Source: a virus. From it: a stretch of DNA of 27,928 nt. The stretch is taken from IMG/VR virus record IMGVR_UViG_3300032931_000574, positions 1 to 27,928 of that record, one strand, 5' to 3'. The position numbers were made by a program, and so were the translations under genes. Positions 8,405 through 14,995 of this stretch are shown piece by piece; the first letter of the stretch is position 1, and the number at the start of each line of letters is the position of its first letter. Under the pieces are notes generated by a model that ran no database searches, had not been told where the DNA came from, and was given only the letters and a program-made list of their open reading frames with translations.

Positions 8405-9367
8405 ATGGCACATCCAACATCACGCGCAACATTCAAAGAATACTGTCTTCGCAAGCTGGGCAAGCCTGTGATCGACATTAACATCGACGAAGACCAGCTC
8501 GATGATCGGGTCGACCAGGCCTTGCAATTCTGGTATGATTATCATTTTGATGGTTCCTCGAAAGTCTTCATCAAGCACATCGTCACCCAAGAAGATGCGG
8601 ATCGACGATGGATCTATGTGCCTGACAATCTCATTGGCATCACAGGCATCATTCCGTTCGATCAATCCAGTTCATCCACCAATATGTTCGATCTGCGCTA
8701 TCAACTCCGTCTCCACGATCTCTATGACTTTACCAGCGTGTCCTATGTCTCTTATGAAATCACGATGCAGCATCTTCGCACCTTGAATCTGTTGTTCTCT
8801 GGGACACCACAGTTTCGATTCAATCGGCATGGTTCCCGTTTGAAACTGGATGTGGATTGGGTCCGTGATACCCCCGTCGGTACCTGGGTCATCATCGAAG
8901 GCTATGTGGCCACCCTACCCGATAATCGGACCTTGACAGGCACGATCTCCACGACCTTAGGCTCCAATGTCTATACAGGCGCCAATACGATCTTCGATCA
9001 AGAACTGGCCATTGACGATGAACTCACGATCATTGGGGCATCGAATACCACGGTGCGCGTGACCGCGGTGGTGTCCTCCAATACGATCAATGTCTCAGCG
9101 AACTATGCCACAACCACTACCGGACTGACCGGGATTGTCTCAGGGAATTCGGATGTCTGGAATGATCGATTCCTCAAACTCTATGCCACGGCGCTGATTA
9201 AGAAGCAATGGGGCGCCAACCTGAAGAAATTCACCGGTATTCAGATGCCTGGAGGCATTACCTTGAATGGTCAGGTGATCTGGGAAGAGGCGCGGGATGA
9301 ACTCAAAGAACTCGAACAAGAAATGATATCGATGAATACACTACCGGGTGAAATGTTCTTAGGATAA
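8405..9367 (+). CDS. gp13: Neck protein gp13 (T4-like) with inserted beta module
   Basis: 320 residues. In T4, gp13 and gp14 form the neck that closes the filled head and receives the tail. The family pattern is clear: TFKEYCLRKLGKPVIDINID near the start, QALQFWYDYHFDG, an IPFDQ strand, and after residue 249 DVWNDRFLKLYATALIKKQW, GANLKKF and PGGITLNGQVIWEEA, ending PGEMFLG. Residues about 174-248 are extra and look like a separate beta domain (TGTISTT, ELAIDDELTI, VTAVVSSNTINV). The start is preceded by AAAAGGA, 12 bases away. It opens the conserved neck-tail-head gene order. Identification is firm; the function of the insert is unknown. Confidence 0.92.
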   Translation: MAHPTSRATFKEYCLRKLGKPVIDINIDEDQLDDRVDQALQFWYDYHFDGSSKVFIKHIVTQEDADRRWIYVPDNLIGITGIIPFDQSSSSTNMFDLRYQLRLHDLYDFTSVSYVSYEITMQHLRTLNLLFSGTPQFRFNRHGSRLKLDVDWVRDTPVGTWVIIEGYVATLPDNRTLTGTISTTLGSNVYTGANTIFDQELAIDDELTIIGASNTTVRVTAVVSSNTINVSANYATTTTGLTGIVSGNSDVWNDRFLKLYATALIKKQWGANLKKFTGIQMPGGITLNGQVIWEEARDELKELEQEMISMNTLPGEMFLG

Positions 9368-9377
9368 GGAATCACAC

Positions 9378-10517
9378 ATGAAAACCTTCAAGCAACACCT
9401 CTCTGAATCCACCAGCAGGCTCAATGGTCTGCGGATCTCCCGTCTGGTGGATTTTCTGACTGAGACCTTTCTGGCGGAGACCCCATTCCTGGGTGCGACG
9501 ATGCGACCGTTTCCCCATGATGAACTCCAGGCCTATCTGGGTCGTTCGGTCACCAAGACCAAGTTGCAGGGCGATAAGTATAAGATGCCCTATATTCACG
9601 GGAGCAATATTCAGGTCACCGGGGAAGAAGGCAAGGCCTATGATCTGGATGCCCTGAAGAAATTGATCACCCAGCGACCAGCCAGAATTACCAAGCAGAA
9701 CGAGAAGATGCAGCATTCCGATGGGACCAGCAGCATCTTCTTCAATGTCGGTCTCCCGGCCCTCAAAGGTCTGGCGGTCAATGAAAAGACAGGGGAATTT
9801 GTCATTGTGGATACCTGCCCTGGGGCCGGGGCCTGCAAGACCTATTGCTATGCCATGAAGGGTGGCTATGTCCAGTGGAAAGCCTCTAGTCTGGGGGTCA
9901 CGCGAGTCCTGAACTTCTTGCTCAATGATCCTGATGGTTTCAAGCATCTCCTCTCGACCGAACTCCAAGACGCCGAGCGCAAGTATTCGAAGAAGGGGAC
10001 CAAGGTCGTGGTCCGCTGGCATGATGCCGGAGACTTCTTTAGCCCTGAGTATATGGAAGTGGCCTATTCGGTGGCACGACAATTTCCCAATATTGATTTC
10101 TATGCCTATACCAAGATCGCGGCTGTGGCACAGTCGAACAAGCCGGCGAACTTCAAAATGAACTTTAGCCAGGGTGCCCAGCCTTCCCAAGAGAAGATGA
10201 TTGACTTTGCGCGGACCAAGCATTCCAAGGTCGTCCAAAAAGACCTGTTCATGGATCTGATTGCTCGCAAGGGGACCTCCCTGATTCGGGATGTCCAGGG
10301 GCGTATGCAGTTCCGCGATGCGGCCGCCTTGGAAGAATTCAAGCACCGCATGGCCCATAAATATGCGTTACAAGTGGATACCATTATCACCTATGATGAA
10401 ATGATGAAGATGCCCCTGGGTCCGACACCCCATTGGAATGTCCTGGTCTGGTCGGGGCATGGGGATGATTCTGCCAATCGCCATGATGTGATTGGGACCT
10501 ATTTGCTCCTGCATTAA
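9378..10517 (+). CDS. GP88-like protein with CX5CX3C motif and capsid-targeting-like N-terminus
   Basis: 379 residues. The core resembles the mycobacteriophage GP88 family, which has no assigned function: C147-P-G-A-G-A-C153-K-T-Y-C157-Y-A, then R213-W-H-D-A-G-D-F-F and F-Y-A-Y-T-K (241-246). The three cysteines in CX5CX3C could bind a metal or Fe-S cluster. The R.HDAGDFF...YAYTK part recalls the barrel of DUF5131/Gp37-Gp68 proteins, which are related to radical SAM enzymes, but the classic CX3CX2C is absent. The first ten residues, MKTFKQHLSE, closely match the T4 internal-protein targeting peptide (MKTYQEFIAE), and LxE sites occur at E10, E29 and E34. Directly downstream is iscU. It may be a packaged Fe-S enzyme; family assignment is fairly good, function is speculative. 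Confidence 0.7.
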   Translation: MKTFKQHLSESTSRLNGLRISRLVDFLTETFLAETPFLGATMRPFPHDELQAYLGRSVTKTKLQGDKYKMPYIHGSNIQVTGEEGKAYDLDALKKLITQRPARITKQNEKMQHSDGTSSIFFNVGLPALKGLAVNEKTGEFVIVDTCPGAGACKTYCYAMKGGYVQWKASSLGVTRVLNFLLNDPDGFKHLLSTELQDAERKYSKKGTKVVVRWHDAGDFFSPEYMEVAYSVARQFPNIDFYAYTKIAAVAQSNKPANFKMNFSQGAQPSQEKMIDFARTKHSKVVQKDLFMDLIARKGTSLIRDVQGRMQFRDAAALEEFKHRMAHKYALQVDTIITYDEMMKMPLGPTPHWNVLVWSGHGDDSANRHDVIGTYLLLH

Positions 10518-10525
10518 GGGGATTT

Positions 10526-10909
10526 ATGGCCTATTCAGAAAAAGTCATTGACCATTTCACAAACCCCCGCAACATGGGGAGTTTTGATAAGTCTCTCAAG
10601 GAGATTGGGACCGGTATGGTTGGGGCACCTGAATGTGGTGATGTGATGAAGCTCCAGATCAAAGTGGAGAATGAAGTCATCGTGGATGCGAAGTGGAAAA
10701 CCTTTGGCTGCGGGTCTGCTATTGCTAGTTCCAGTCTGGCAACCGAATGGCTCAAAGGCAAGACGATTGAAGAAGCCACAACGATCAAGAATACCGATAT
10801 TGTGAATGAACTGAATTTGCCACCAGTTAAAATTCATTGTTCGGTACTGGCAGAAGACGCCATCAAAGCGGCCCTATATAACTATAAGAAGAAACAAGAG
10901 GTTGGATAA
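10526..10909 (+). CDS. iscU: Fe-S cluster assembly scaffold IscU
   Basis: 127 residues, the normal IscU length. IscU is the scaffold on which the cysteine desulfurase IscS and an iron donor build [2Fe-2S] clusters, later released by the HscA/HscB chaperones. All ligands are present: C37 and D39 in GAPECGDVM, C62 in FGCGSAIASSS, and H104-C105 in KIHCSVLAEDAIKAA. The HscA-binding motif LPPVK is at 98-102. It therefore looks functional and able to use the host IscS and HscA; no desulfurase or chaperone is coded in the window. The start ATG lies eight bases after the GP88-like gene, with a weak AAGGGG upstream. Compared with Escherichia coli IscU, the match is near full-length. It is an auxiliary metabolic gene within a structural operon. 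Confidence 0.96.
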   Translation: MAYSEKVIDHFTNPRNMGSFDKSLKEIGTGMVGAPECGDVMKLQIKVENEVIVDAKWKTFGCGSAIASSSLATEWLKGKTIEEATTIKNTDIVNELNLPPVKIHCSVLAEDAIKAALYNYKKKQEVG

Positions 10910-10953
10910 TATGACTGAAGCATTGAGGTGATGTGTCTTTTGGGAGGTTTACT

Positions 10954-11694
10954 ATGGCGTGTATTGTCTATGTTACCACAAATCTTATAAACGGGAAGAA
11001 GTATCTTGGAAAACATAATAAGGCCATTTCAGCCTATTTGGGTTCCGGTACTCTTCTCAAGAAGGCCATTCATAAATATGGCAAGAATTCTTTCTTCAAA
11101 ACGACCATAGCTGAATGTGCAACAGAGCAAGAAGCGTATGACCTCGAAGAACGGCTCTCTCGTCAATGGAATGTGGTATCTGACCCCAATTGGTATAATC
11201 TGAAATGTGGCGGTGAAGGGAGTCGGTCTGGGAGCGATCACCCCGAATATGGAACAAAGCACAGTTTGGCTAGGAGATTAGCGAACAGCGAAGCCCAGAA
11301 GAATAGCACCGCTGCTCGGCGCAATGTACAAAATCTTATTGCATTGCATACAGGAAAGATCAACAGTGATGAATATAAAAGGAAGATGAGTGATTCATGC
11401 CGAAAGAGTGAGAAGGTTCAAGCCCACAATAAACGATTGAATGAACAGCTAACCTCAGAGAGGCGCCGAGAGATAACACTGATGACAATGGCGGCAAGAC
11501 CCGAATTACTTGATCGACTCAGAGAACTGAAAAATAATCGTAAAGGTGTACCACAAACGATAGAACATATCAACAAACGCATTATCGCCTTACGAGGAAG
11601 AAAATGTTCTATCATAACCTGCCCTCATTGTAGTATTTCTGGGGGAAATTCTATAATGAGGCGTTGGCATTTCAATAACTGCAAAAGGAAGTAA
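10954..11694 (+). CDS. GIY-YIG homing endonuclease 1 (free-standing)
   Basis: 246 residues from ATG 10954, which has GGGAGG upstream; an in-frame GTG at 10933 would add seven residues and is less likely. The N-terminal nuclease domain shows IVYVTTNLINGKKYLGKH (the GIY and YIG strands), YLGSGTLLKKAIHKYG, and PNWYNLKCGGEG at its end. The middle is basic and helical. The C-terminus has a putative zinc finger, CPHC with RRWHFNNCK, common in such enzymes. These enzymes cut related genomes that lack the gene and spread by repair. It separates iscU from iscA and ends two bases before the iscA start. The base composition is visibly AT-richer than the flanking structural genes, which suggests separate acquisition. 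Confidence 0.88.
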   Translation: MACIVYVTTNLINGKKYLGKHNKAISAYLGSGTLLKKAIHKYGKNSFFKTTIAECATEQEAYDLEERLSRQWNVVSDPNWYNLKCGGEGSRSGSDHPEYGTKHSLARRLANSEAQKNSTAARRNVQNLIALHTGKINSDEYKRKMSDSCRKSEKVQAHNKRLNEQLTSERRREITLMTMAARPELLDRLRELKNNRKGVPQTIEHINKRIIALRGRKCSIITCPHCSISGGNSIMRRWHFNNCKRK

Positions 11695-11695
11695 G

Positions 11696-12016
11696 ATGAT
11701 ATCTATAACAAAGTCGGCCCTAATTAAATTGCAATCACTTCTCTCCGACGAACAAAAAGGTGTATTTTTTAGAATAGCGGTGGTCGGAGGGGGGTGTTCT
11801 GGCTACTCATACAAAATGACATTCGAGGAACAGATGGGGGATGACGATAATCTAATACCCAATTTGGAAGTGCCTATTGTTATTGATGGTCAGAGTATGC
11901 CATTGATCTCAGGCTCCGTGGTCGATTATTCTGATTCATTGCAAGGGGCAGGATTCCAGATCAAGAATCCGGCCGCGAAAACCACCTGCGGCTGCGGGAG
12001 TTCGTTTGGAACATGA
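11696..12016 (+). CDS. iscA: A-type Fe-S carrier protein (IscA/ErpA/HesB family)
   Basis: 106 residues, full length for the family. These proteins take clusters from IscU-type scaffolds and pass them to apo-enzymes. The three conserved cysteines are present: C34 in GGGCSGYSYKM, and C98 and C100 in TTCGCGSSF near the C-terminus. The GGGCSG, VDY and NP.AKTTCGCGSSF features are close to ErpA as well as IscA, so the exact subtype is open. AAGGAAG precedes the ATG, which is one base beyond the endonuclease stop. The last codon region overlaps the next gene by ATGA. With iscU it forms a scaffold-plus-carrier pair, split by the endonuclease gene. The 5' two thirds use AT-rich codons (ATA, TTA), unlike the 3' end. 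Confidence 0.93.
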   Translation: MISITKSALIKLQSLLSDEQKGVFFRIAVVGGGCSGYSYKMTFEEQMGDDDNLIPNLEVPIVIDGQSMPLISGSVVDYSDSLQGAGFQIKNPAAKTTCGCGSSFGT

Positions 12017-12213
12017 TGACGACCTGGATCTTATGGGCCGTGCTCACGCTGGTCACCCCGACCGCACAGGTGGTCATACCTGTGGATGAATTTGCCCAGA
12101 AGGATTCATGTAAGGCATCCTTGAAGGCCATTGCCGAAGAAATGGCCGCGATTGCACCCGAGAATATCACCACCGTCACCTTGACTTGTATCCCAGTGGG
12201 AATGAGAGACTAA
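12013..12213 (+). CDS. Small secreted-looking protein coupled to iscA
   Basis: 66 residues, not recognised. The N-terminus MMTTWILWAVLTLVTPTAQ is a hydrophobic stretch of about 18 residues that could be a signal peptide or a membrane anchor; there is no lipobox. The rest contains two cysteines (KDSCKAS and TLTCIPV), which could pair if exported. The start overlaps the iscA stop as ATGA, and its stop overlaps the next start as TAATG, so translation is probably coupled across the cassette. Codon use is GC-rich and like the structural genes. A link to iron or Fe-S handling is suggested only by position. Confidence 0.6.
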   Translation: MMTTWILWAVLTLVTPTAQVVIPVDEFAQKDSCKASLKAIAEEMAAIAPENITTVTLTCIPVGMRD

Positions 12214-12812
12214 TGGAAGCCTTTGTGTATTGCTGGACAGATTTTCAGACCAATAAACTTTATGTGGGTGTGCATAAGGGGGCACCTGATGATGGGTATG
12301 TCTGTTCCAGCAAGATCATGCTGCAAGAACACAAGAAAAGACCTCATGAGTTTTCTAGGCAGATTATAGGGCGGGGAACATTTGACGATTGTTATGCACT
12401 TGAAACAGCAATTTTGAAAACTGTTGAGGCAGCGAAATCCCCTGAGTTCTATAATCAACATGAAAATAATGGAAAATTTCATATGGCAGGGAAGAGGCAC
12501 ACAGAAGAATCAAAAGAAAAGATGAAAGGTTGTCAGAATAGATTGGGAAAGTTTGGCCATAAGGACTCTGAATCAACAAGAGAAAAAAAGAGAAAAATGA
12601 GACTCGGAAAGACCTATGATGTGAACACCCGACAAAAAATAGCAGAGGCGAAGTCTATGTGGTGGGTGGTTTCTACACCAAATGGTACCACCGAACGTGT
12701 AAAGAATCTTGCCCTCTACTGTAGGCGCAACGACCTCAGCAGATCACATATGGTATCTCGTGGGAAAACTAAGGGATTCTTTTGTGAAAGAATGGTGACC
12801 TGTGGCGACTAA
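12213..12812 (+). CDS. GIY-YIG homing endonuclease 2 (free-standing)
   Basis: 199 residues from ATG 12213, overlapping the previous stop as TAATG; an in-frame TTG at 12186 is less likely. FVYCWTDFQTNKLYVGVHKG is the nuclease start, with VY and YVG as the GIY and YIG strands. YALETAILKTV likely carries the catalytic glutamate region. RHTEESKEKMKG is a NUMOD3-type DNA-binding motif, with further SxxTREKKRKM and NTRQKIAEA repeats. The C-terminal part (WWVVSTPNGTTERVKNLALY, then RRNDLSRSHM and GKTKGFFCERM) resembles a small DNA-binding module common in phage endonucleases. The gene sits immediately before gp14 and its last 11 bases contain the gp14 GTG start. It is AT-rich compared with its neighbours. 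Confidence 0.85.
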   Translation: MEAFVYCWTDFQTNKLYVGVHKGAPDDGYVCSSKIMLQEHKKRPHEFSRQIIGRGTFDDCYALETAILKTVEAAKSPEFYNQHENNGKFHMAGKRHTEESKEKMKGCQNRLGKFGHKDSESTREKKRKMRLGKTYDVNTRQKIAEAKSMWWVVSTPNGTTERVKNLALYCRRNDLSRSHMVSRGKTKGFFCERMVTCGD

Positions 12813-13713
12813 TAGCTTTTTTAATTGGTATCCCGTAACGGTTACCAACGAACAGCTATTGGTCGAAGACTTGGCCATCGAAGCCCTTCAGATCAATGGC
12901 ATGGAAGTCTATTATATTCCACGCGCCTCGGCGGGGGTGATCGATAAGCTCTTTGGGGAAGATCAACTCAAGAAGTTCAGTGCCGCCTATAAAGTGGAAA
13001 TGTATCTCGAAAATGTCACGGGTATGGATGGCGAGGGAGATTTCCTTTCCAAGTTTGGATTGGAAATTCGTGATGAAGTATCTCTCTTGGTGGCCAGGAG
13101 ACGATTCCGTTTCACGGTCCCCAATCAGGTCCGCCCCCTTGAAGGGGATCTGGTCTATATTCCTCTGATGCAGAATTTCTTTGAAATCACCTTCGTGGAG
13201 CATGAAAATAATCAGGCCGCATTCTATACCTTAGGTCGTGGTCGGGGCAGTAATGTGGTGTTCTTTGCCTTGAAGATGCGCCAGTTTGTCTTCAATGAGG
13301 AACGTGTGGAGACCGGTATCCAGGAGATTGACGAGCAAATGATTGACTCCTATCGACCATTGCTGTTGACGCTGGCCACTGGCGGCATTCGCAACTATGA
13401 TGCGGCCAATACCGAATATGTGTTTCAAGGGGCCAATCTGGCATCTGCCAGCGCCTATGCTGAAGTCCTCAACTGGACGAACAGCACACGCAAACTGAAC
13501 GTCATTCGTGTCCACGGTACCTTTACCCCAGGGGCGATCCTCAAAGGCAACACCTCCAATGCCCAGTGGAATGTGTCGACCACCGATAGTGATTCGCCAT
13601 TGGATACCATGTTTGAGGATGCGATTGATAATAAGATCATTCAGACGGAAGCCAATACGATTCTTGATTTCACCGCGACCAATCCTTTTGGTAGCCCAGG
13701 CACGGTGACCTAA
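12802..13713 (+). CDS. gp14: Neck protein gp14 (T4-like) with C-terminal module
   Basis: 303 residues from GTG 12802, giving MATNSFFNWYPVTVTN. It is the neck partner of gp13. The family pattern is evident: LAIEALQINGMEVYYIPR, LFGEDQLKKF, VEMYLENVTGMDGEGDFLSK, FGLEIRDEVSLLVARRRF, and a beta region PLEGDLVYIPLMQNFFEI. Residues about 206-260 form an extra motif, YVFQGANL...LNVIRVHGTFTPGAILKGN, a module seen elsewhere in phage structural proteins and similar to one in gp15 here. The start codon lies within the end of the endonuclease gene and has only GGTGA three bases upstream, so translation may depend on read-in from the upstream gene. Confidence 0.92.
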   Translation: MATNSFFNWYPVTVTNEQLLVEDLAIEALQINGMEVYYIPRASAGVIDKLFGEDQLKKFSAAYKVEMYLENVTGMDGEGDFLSKFGLEIRDEVSLLVARRRFRFTVPNQVRPLEGDLVYIPLMQNFFEITFVEHENNQAAFYTLGRGRGSNVVFFALKMRQFVFNEERVETGIQEIDEQMIDSYRPLLLTLATGGIRNYDAANTEYVFQGANLASASAYAEVLNWTNSTRKLNVIRVHGTFTPGAILKGNTSNAQWNVSTTDSDSPLDTMFEDAIDNKIIQTEANTILDFTATNPFGSPGTVT

Positions 13714-13970
13714 TGGAACACACCAATCTGGCCATGCCGGAAGTGCCTTCTGAGGGATTTGTGCCACCGAGTCTGTTATTTCCTGCTGATCGCGTGGCCA
13801 CGGTCGCCGTGAAGCCACGGATGGAATGGCAGGATCTCGGCACGGGTATGCAGGAGAAATACCGACGGAAGGCCTGGTGGATCATCGAACACAGTCATGT
13901 CATGAAACACGATGCCGAAACGCTGGCACAAGCCATCTATGAGGGCAATCCCTCTCTGATCGCACCATAA
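13713..13970 (+). CDS. Hypothetical protein between gp14 and gp15
   Basis: 85 residues, not recognised. The start overlaps the gp14 stop as TAATG, which suggests coupled translation. The N-terminal half is proline-rich (MPEVPSEGFVPPSLLF) and probably extended. The C-terminal half looks helical (MQEKYRRKAWWIIEHSHVMK, then DAETLAQAIYEG). There is no signal peptide or membrane segment. Its place in the neck-tail cluster suggests an assembly or minor virion role, but nothing in the sequence proves it. Confidence 0.65.
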   Translation: MEHTNLAMPEVPSEGFVPPSLLFPADRVATVAVKPRMEWQDLGTGMQEKYRRKAWWIIEHSHVMKHDAETLAQAIYEGNPSLIAP

Positions 13971-13982
13971 AGGATACGCGAG

Positions 13983-14984
13983 ATGTTTGGACAGCCGTTT
14001 AAAAACGATTCCCTCAGAAAGTACATTGTCCTCTTTGGGGGCTTGTTCAACAATTTGTACTGCGTCAAGTATGATGCTCTGGGAAATGAAGTCACCCGTT
14101 CCAAGGTCCCGATTGCCTTTGGTCCCAAGGAAAAATGGTATGAACGGATCAATCAAGATCCCACGCTGGCCAAATCGGTCCTGGTCACGACCCCTCGTCT
14201 CTCCTTTGAGATGATTGGTCTGAACTACGATGAAACGCGGGCCCAACAGACGACCTTGCGGCATCGTGGCACGGCACCCGTCACCGGTACGACGACCCAA
14301 TCACAGTATGTGGCCACACCCTACAATTTTGATTTCAATTTGAGTCTCTTTGTGCGGAATATCGAGGATGGCAATCAGATCATCGAACAGATTCTCCCAT
14401 ACTTCCATCCCGATTTTACGATCTCGGCGCTGTTGTCGCCGGTCATGGGCATCACCAAGGATATCCCGATTACGCTGAATTCGGTGATGCAAAATATCGA
14501 GTATGAAGGTCCCATCGAAAACGGTCCGCGCCTCATCACCTGGGATCTGACCTTTACGCTCAAGGGCTTCTTCTTTGGTCCGACCGCCACGGCCGCACAG
14601 ATTTATGGCACCAGCGCCAATACCGGCGGTATCTTTGTGAATTACTTTATGACCGATCCAGGCAGCGTCCAATTGGTCGGTGTGGCCAATACCAGCAATC
14701 AGACGTATACAGAAGGGGAAGTGGTGCGGGTCGCCAACACAGGCATCTATGGGACCGTGACGTATTATCACGGCAATACCCTGACGATTTCTGGTGCCAC
14801 AGGTGTGATCCAGATCGGTCAATACATTCAAGGCGATGCGTCAGGTACCCGCTTCAAAGCCAATTCGGTCAGTAAGAGCGCCGTCCATGTGGCCAACACC
14901 CATATCGTCCAGAATCCATTGTCGGCCAACCAATATAGTGATTTTGGGTATACGACGACCACCCAGGAATTCCCCTACGCCTAA
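13983..14984 (+). CDS. gp15: Tail completion / sheath terminator gp15 (T4-like)
   Basis: 333 residues; T4 gp15 forms the hexamer that caps the tail and contacts both the sheath and the neck. The start MFGQPFKNDSLRKYIVLFGG followed by LFNNLYC matches the family. So do VPIAFGPKEKWYERI, TTPRLSFEMIGLNYDETR and the ITWDLTFTLKGFFFGP region that ends the conserved core at about residue 200. The C-terminal part (about 205-333) is longer than in T4 and includes YTEGEVVRVANTGIYGTV and IGQYIQGDASGTRF, a beta module like that of gp14. AAGGA precedes the ATG. It is followed 11 bases later by the small terminase gene. Confidence 0.92.
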   Translation: MFGQPFKNDSLRKYIVLFGGLFNNLYCVKYDALGNEVTRSKVPIAFGPKEKWYERINQDPTLAKSVLVTTPRLSFEMIGLNYDETRAQQTTLRHRGTAPVTGTTTQSQYVATPYNFDFNLSLFVRNIEDGNQIIEQILPYFHPDFTISALLSPVMGITKDIPITLNSVMQNIEYEGPIENGPRLITWDLTFTLKGFFFGPTATAAQIYGTSANTGGIFVNYFMTDPGSVQLVGVANTSNQTYTEGEVVRVANTGIYGTVTYYHGNTLTISGATGVIQIGQYIQGDASGTRFKANSVSKSAVHVANTHIVQNPLSANQYSDFGYTTTTQEFPYA

Positions 14985-14995
14985 CGAGGTATATA

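Noticed and set aside
9372-10358. A 328-codon open frame on the minus strand
   Set aside because: It is antisense to the GP88-like gene, whose + frame has family motifs and proper spacing to its neighbours. The antisense product is unrecognisable.
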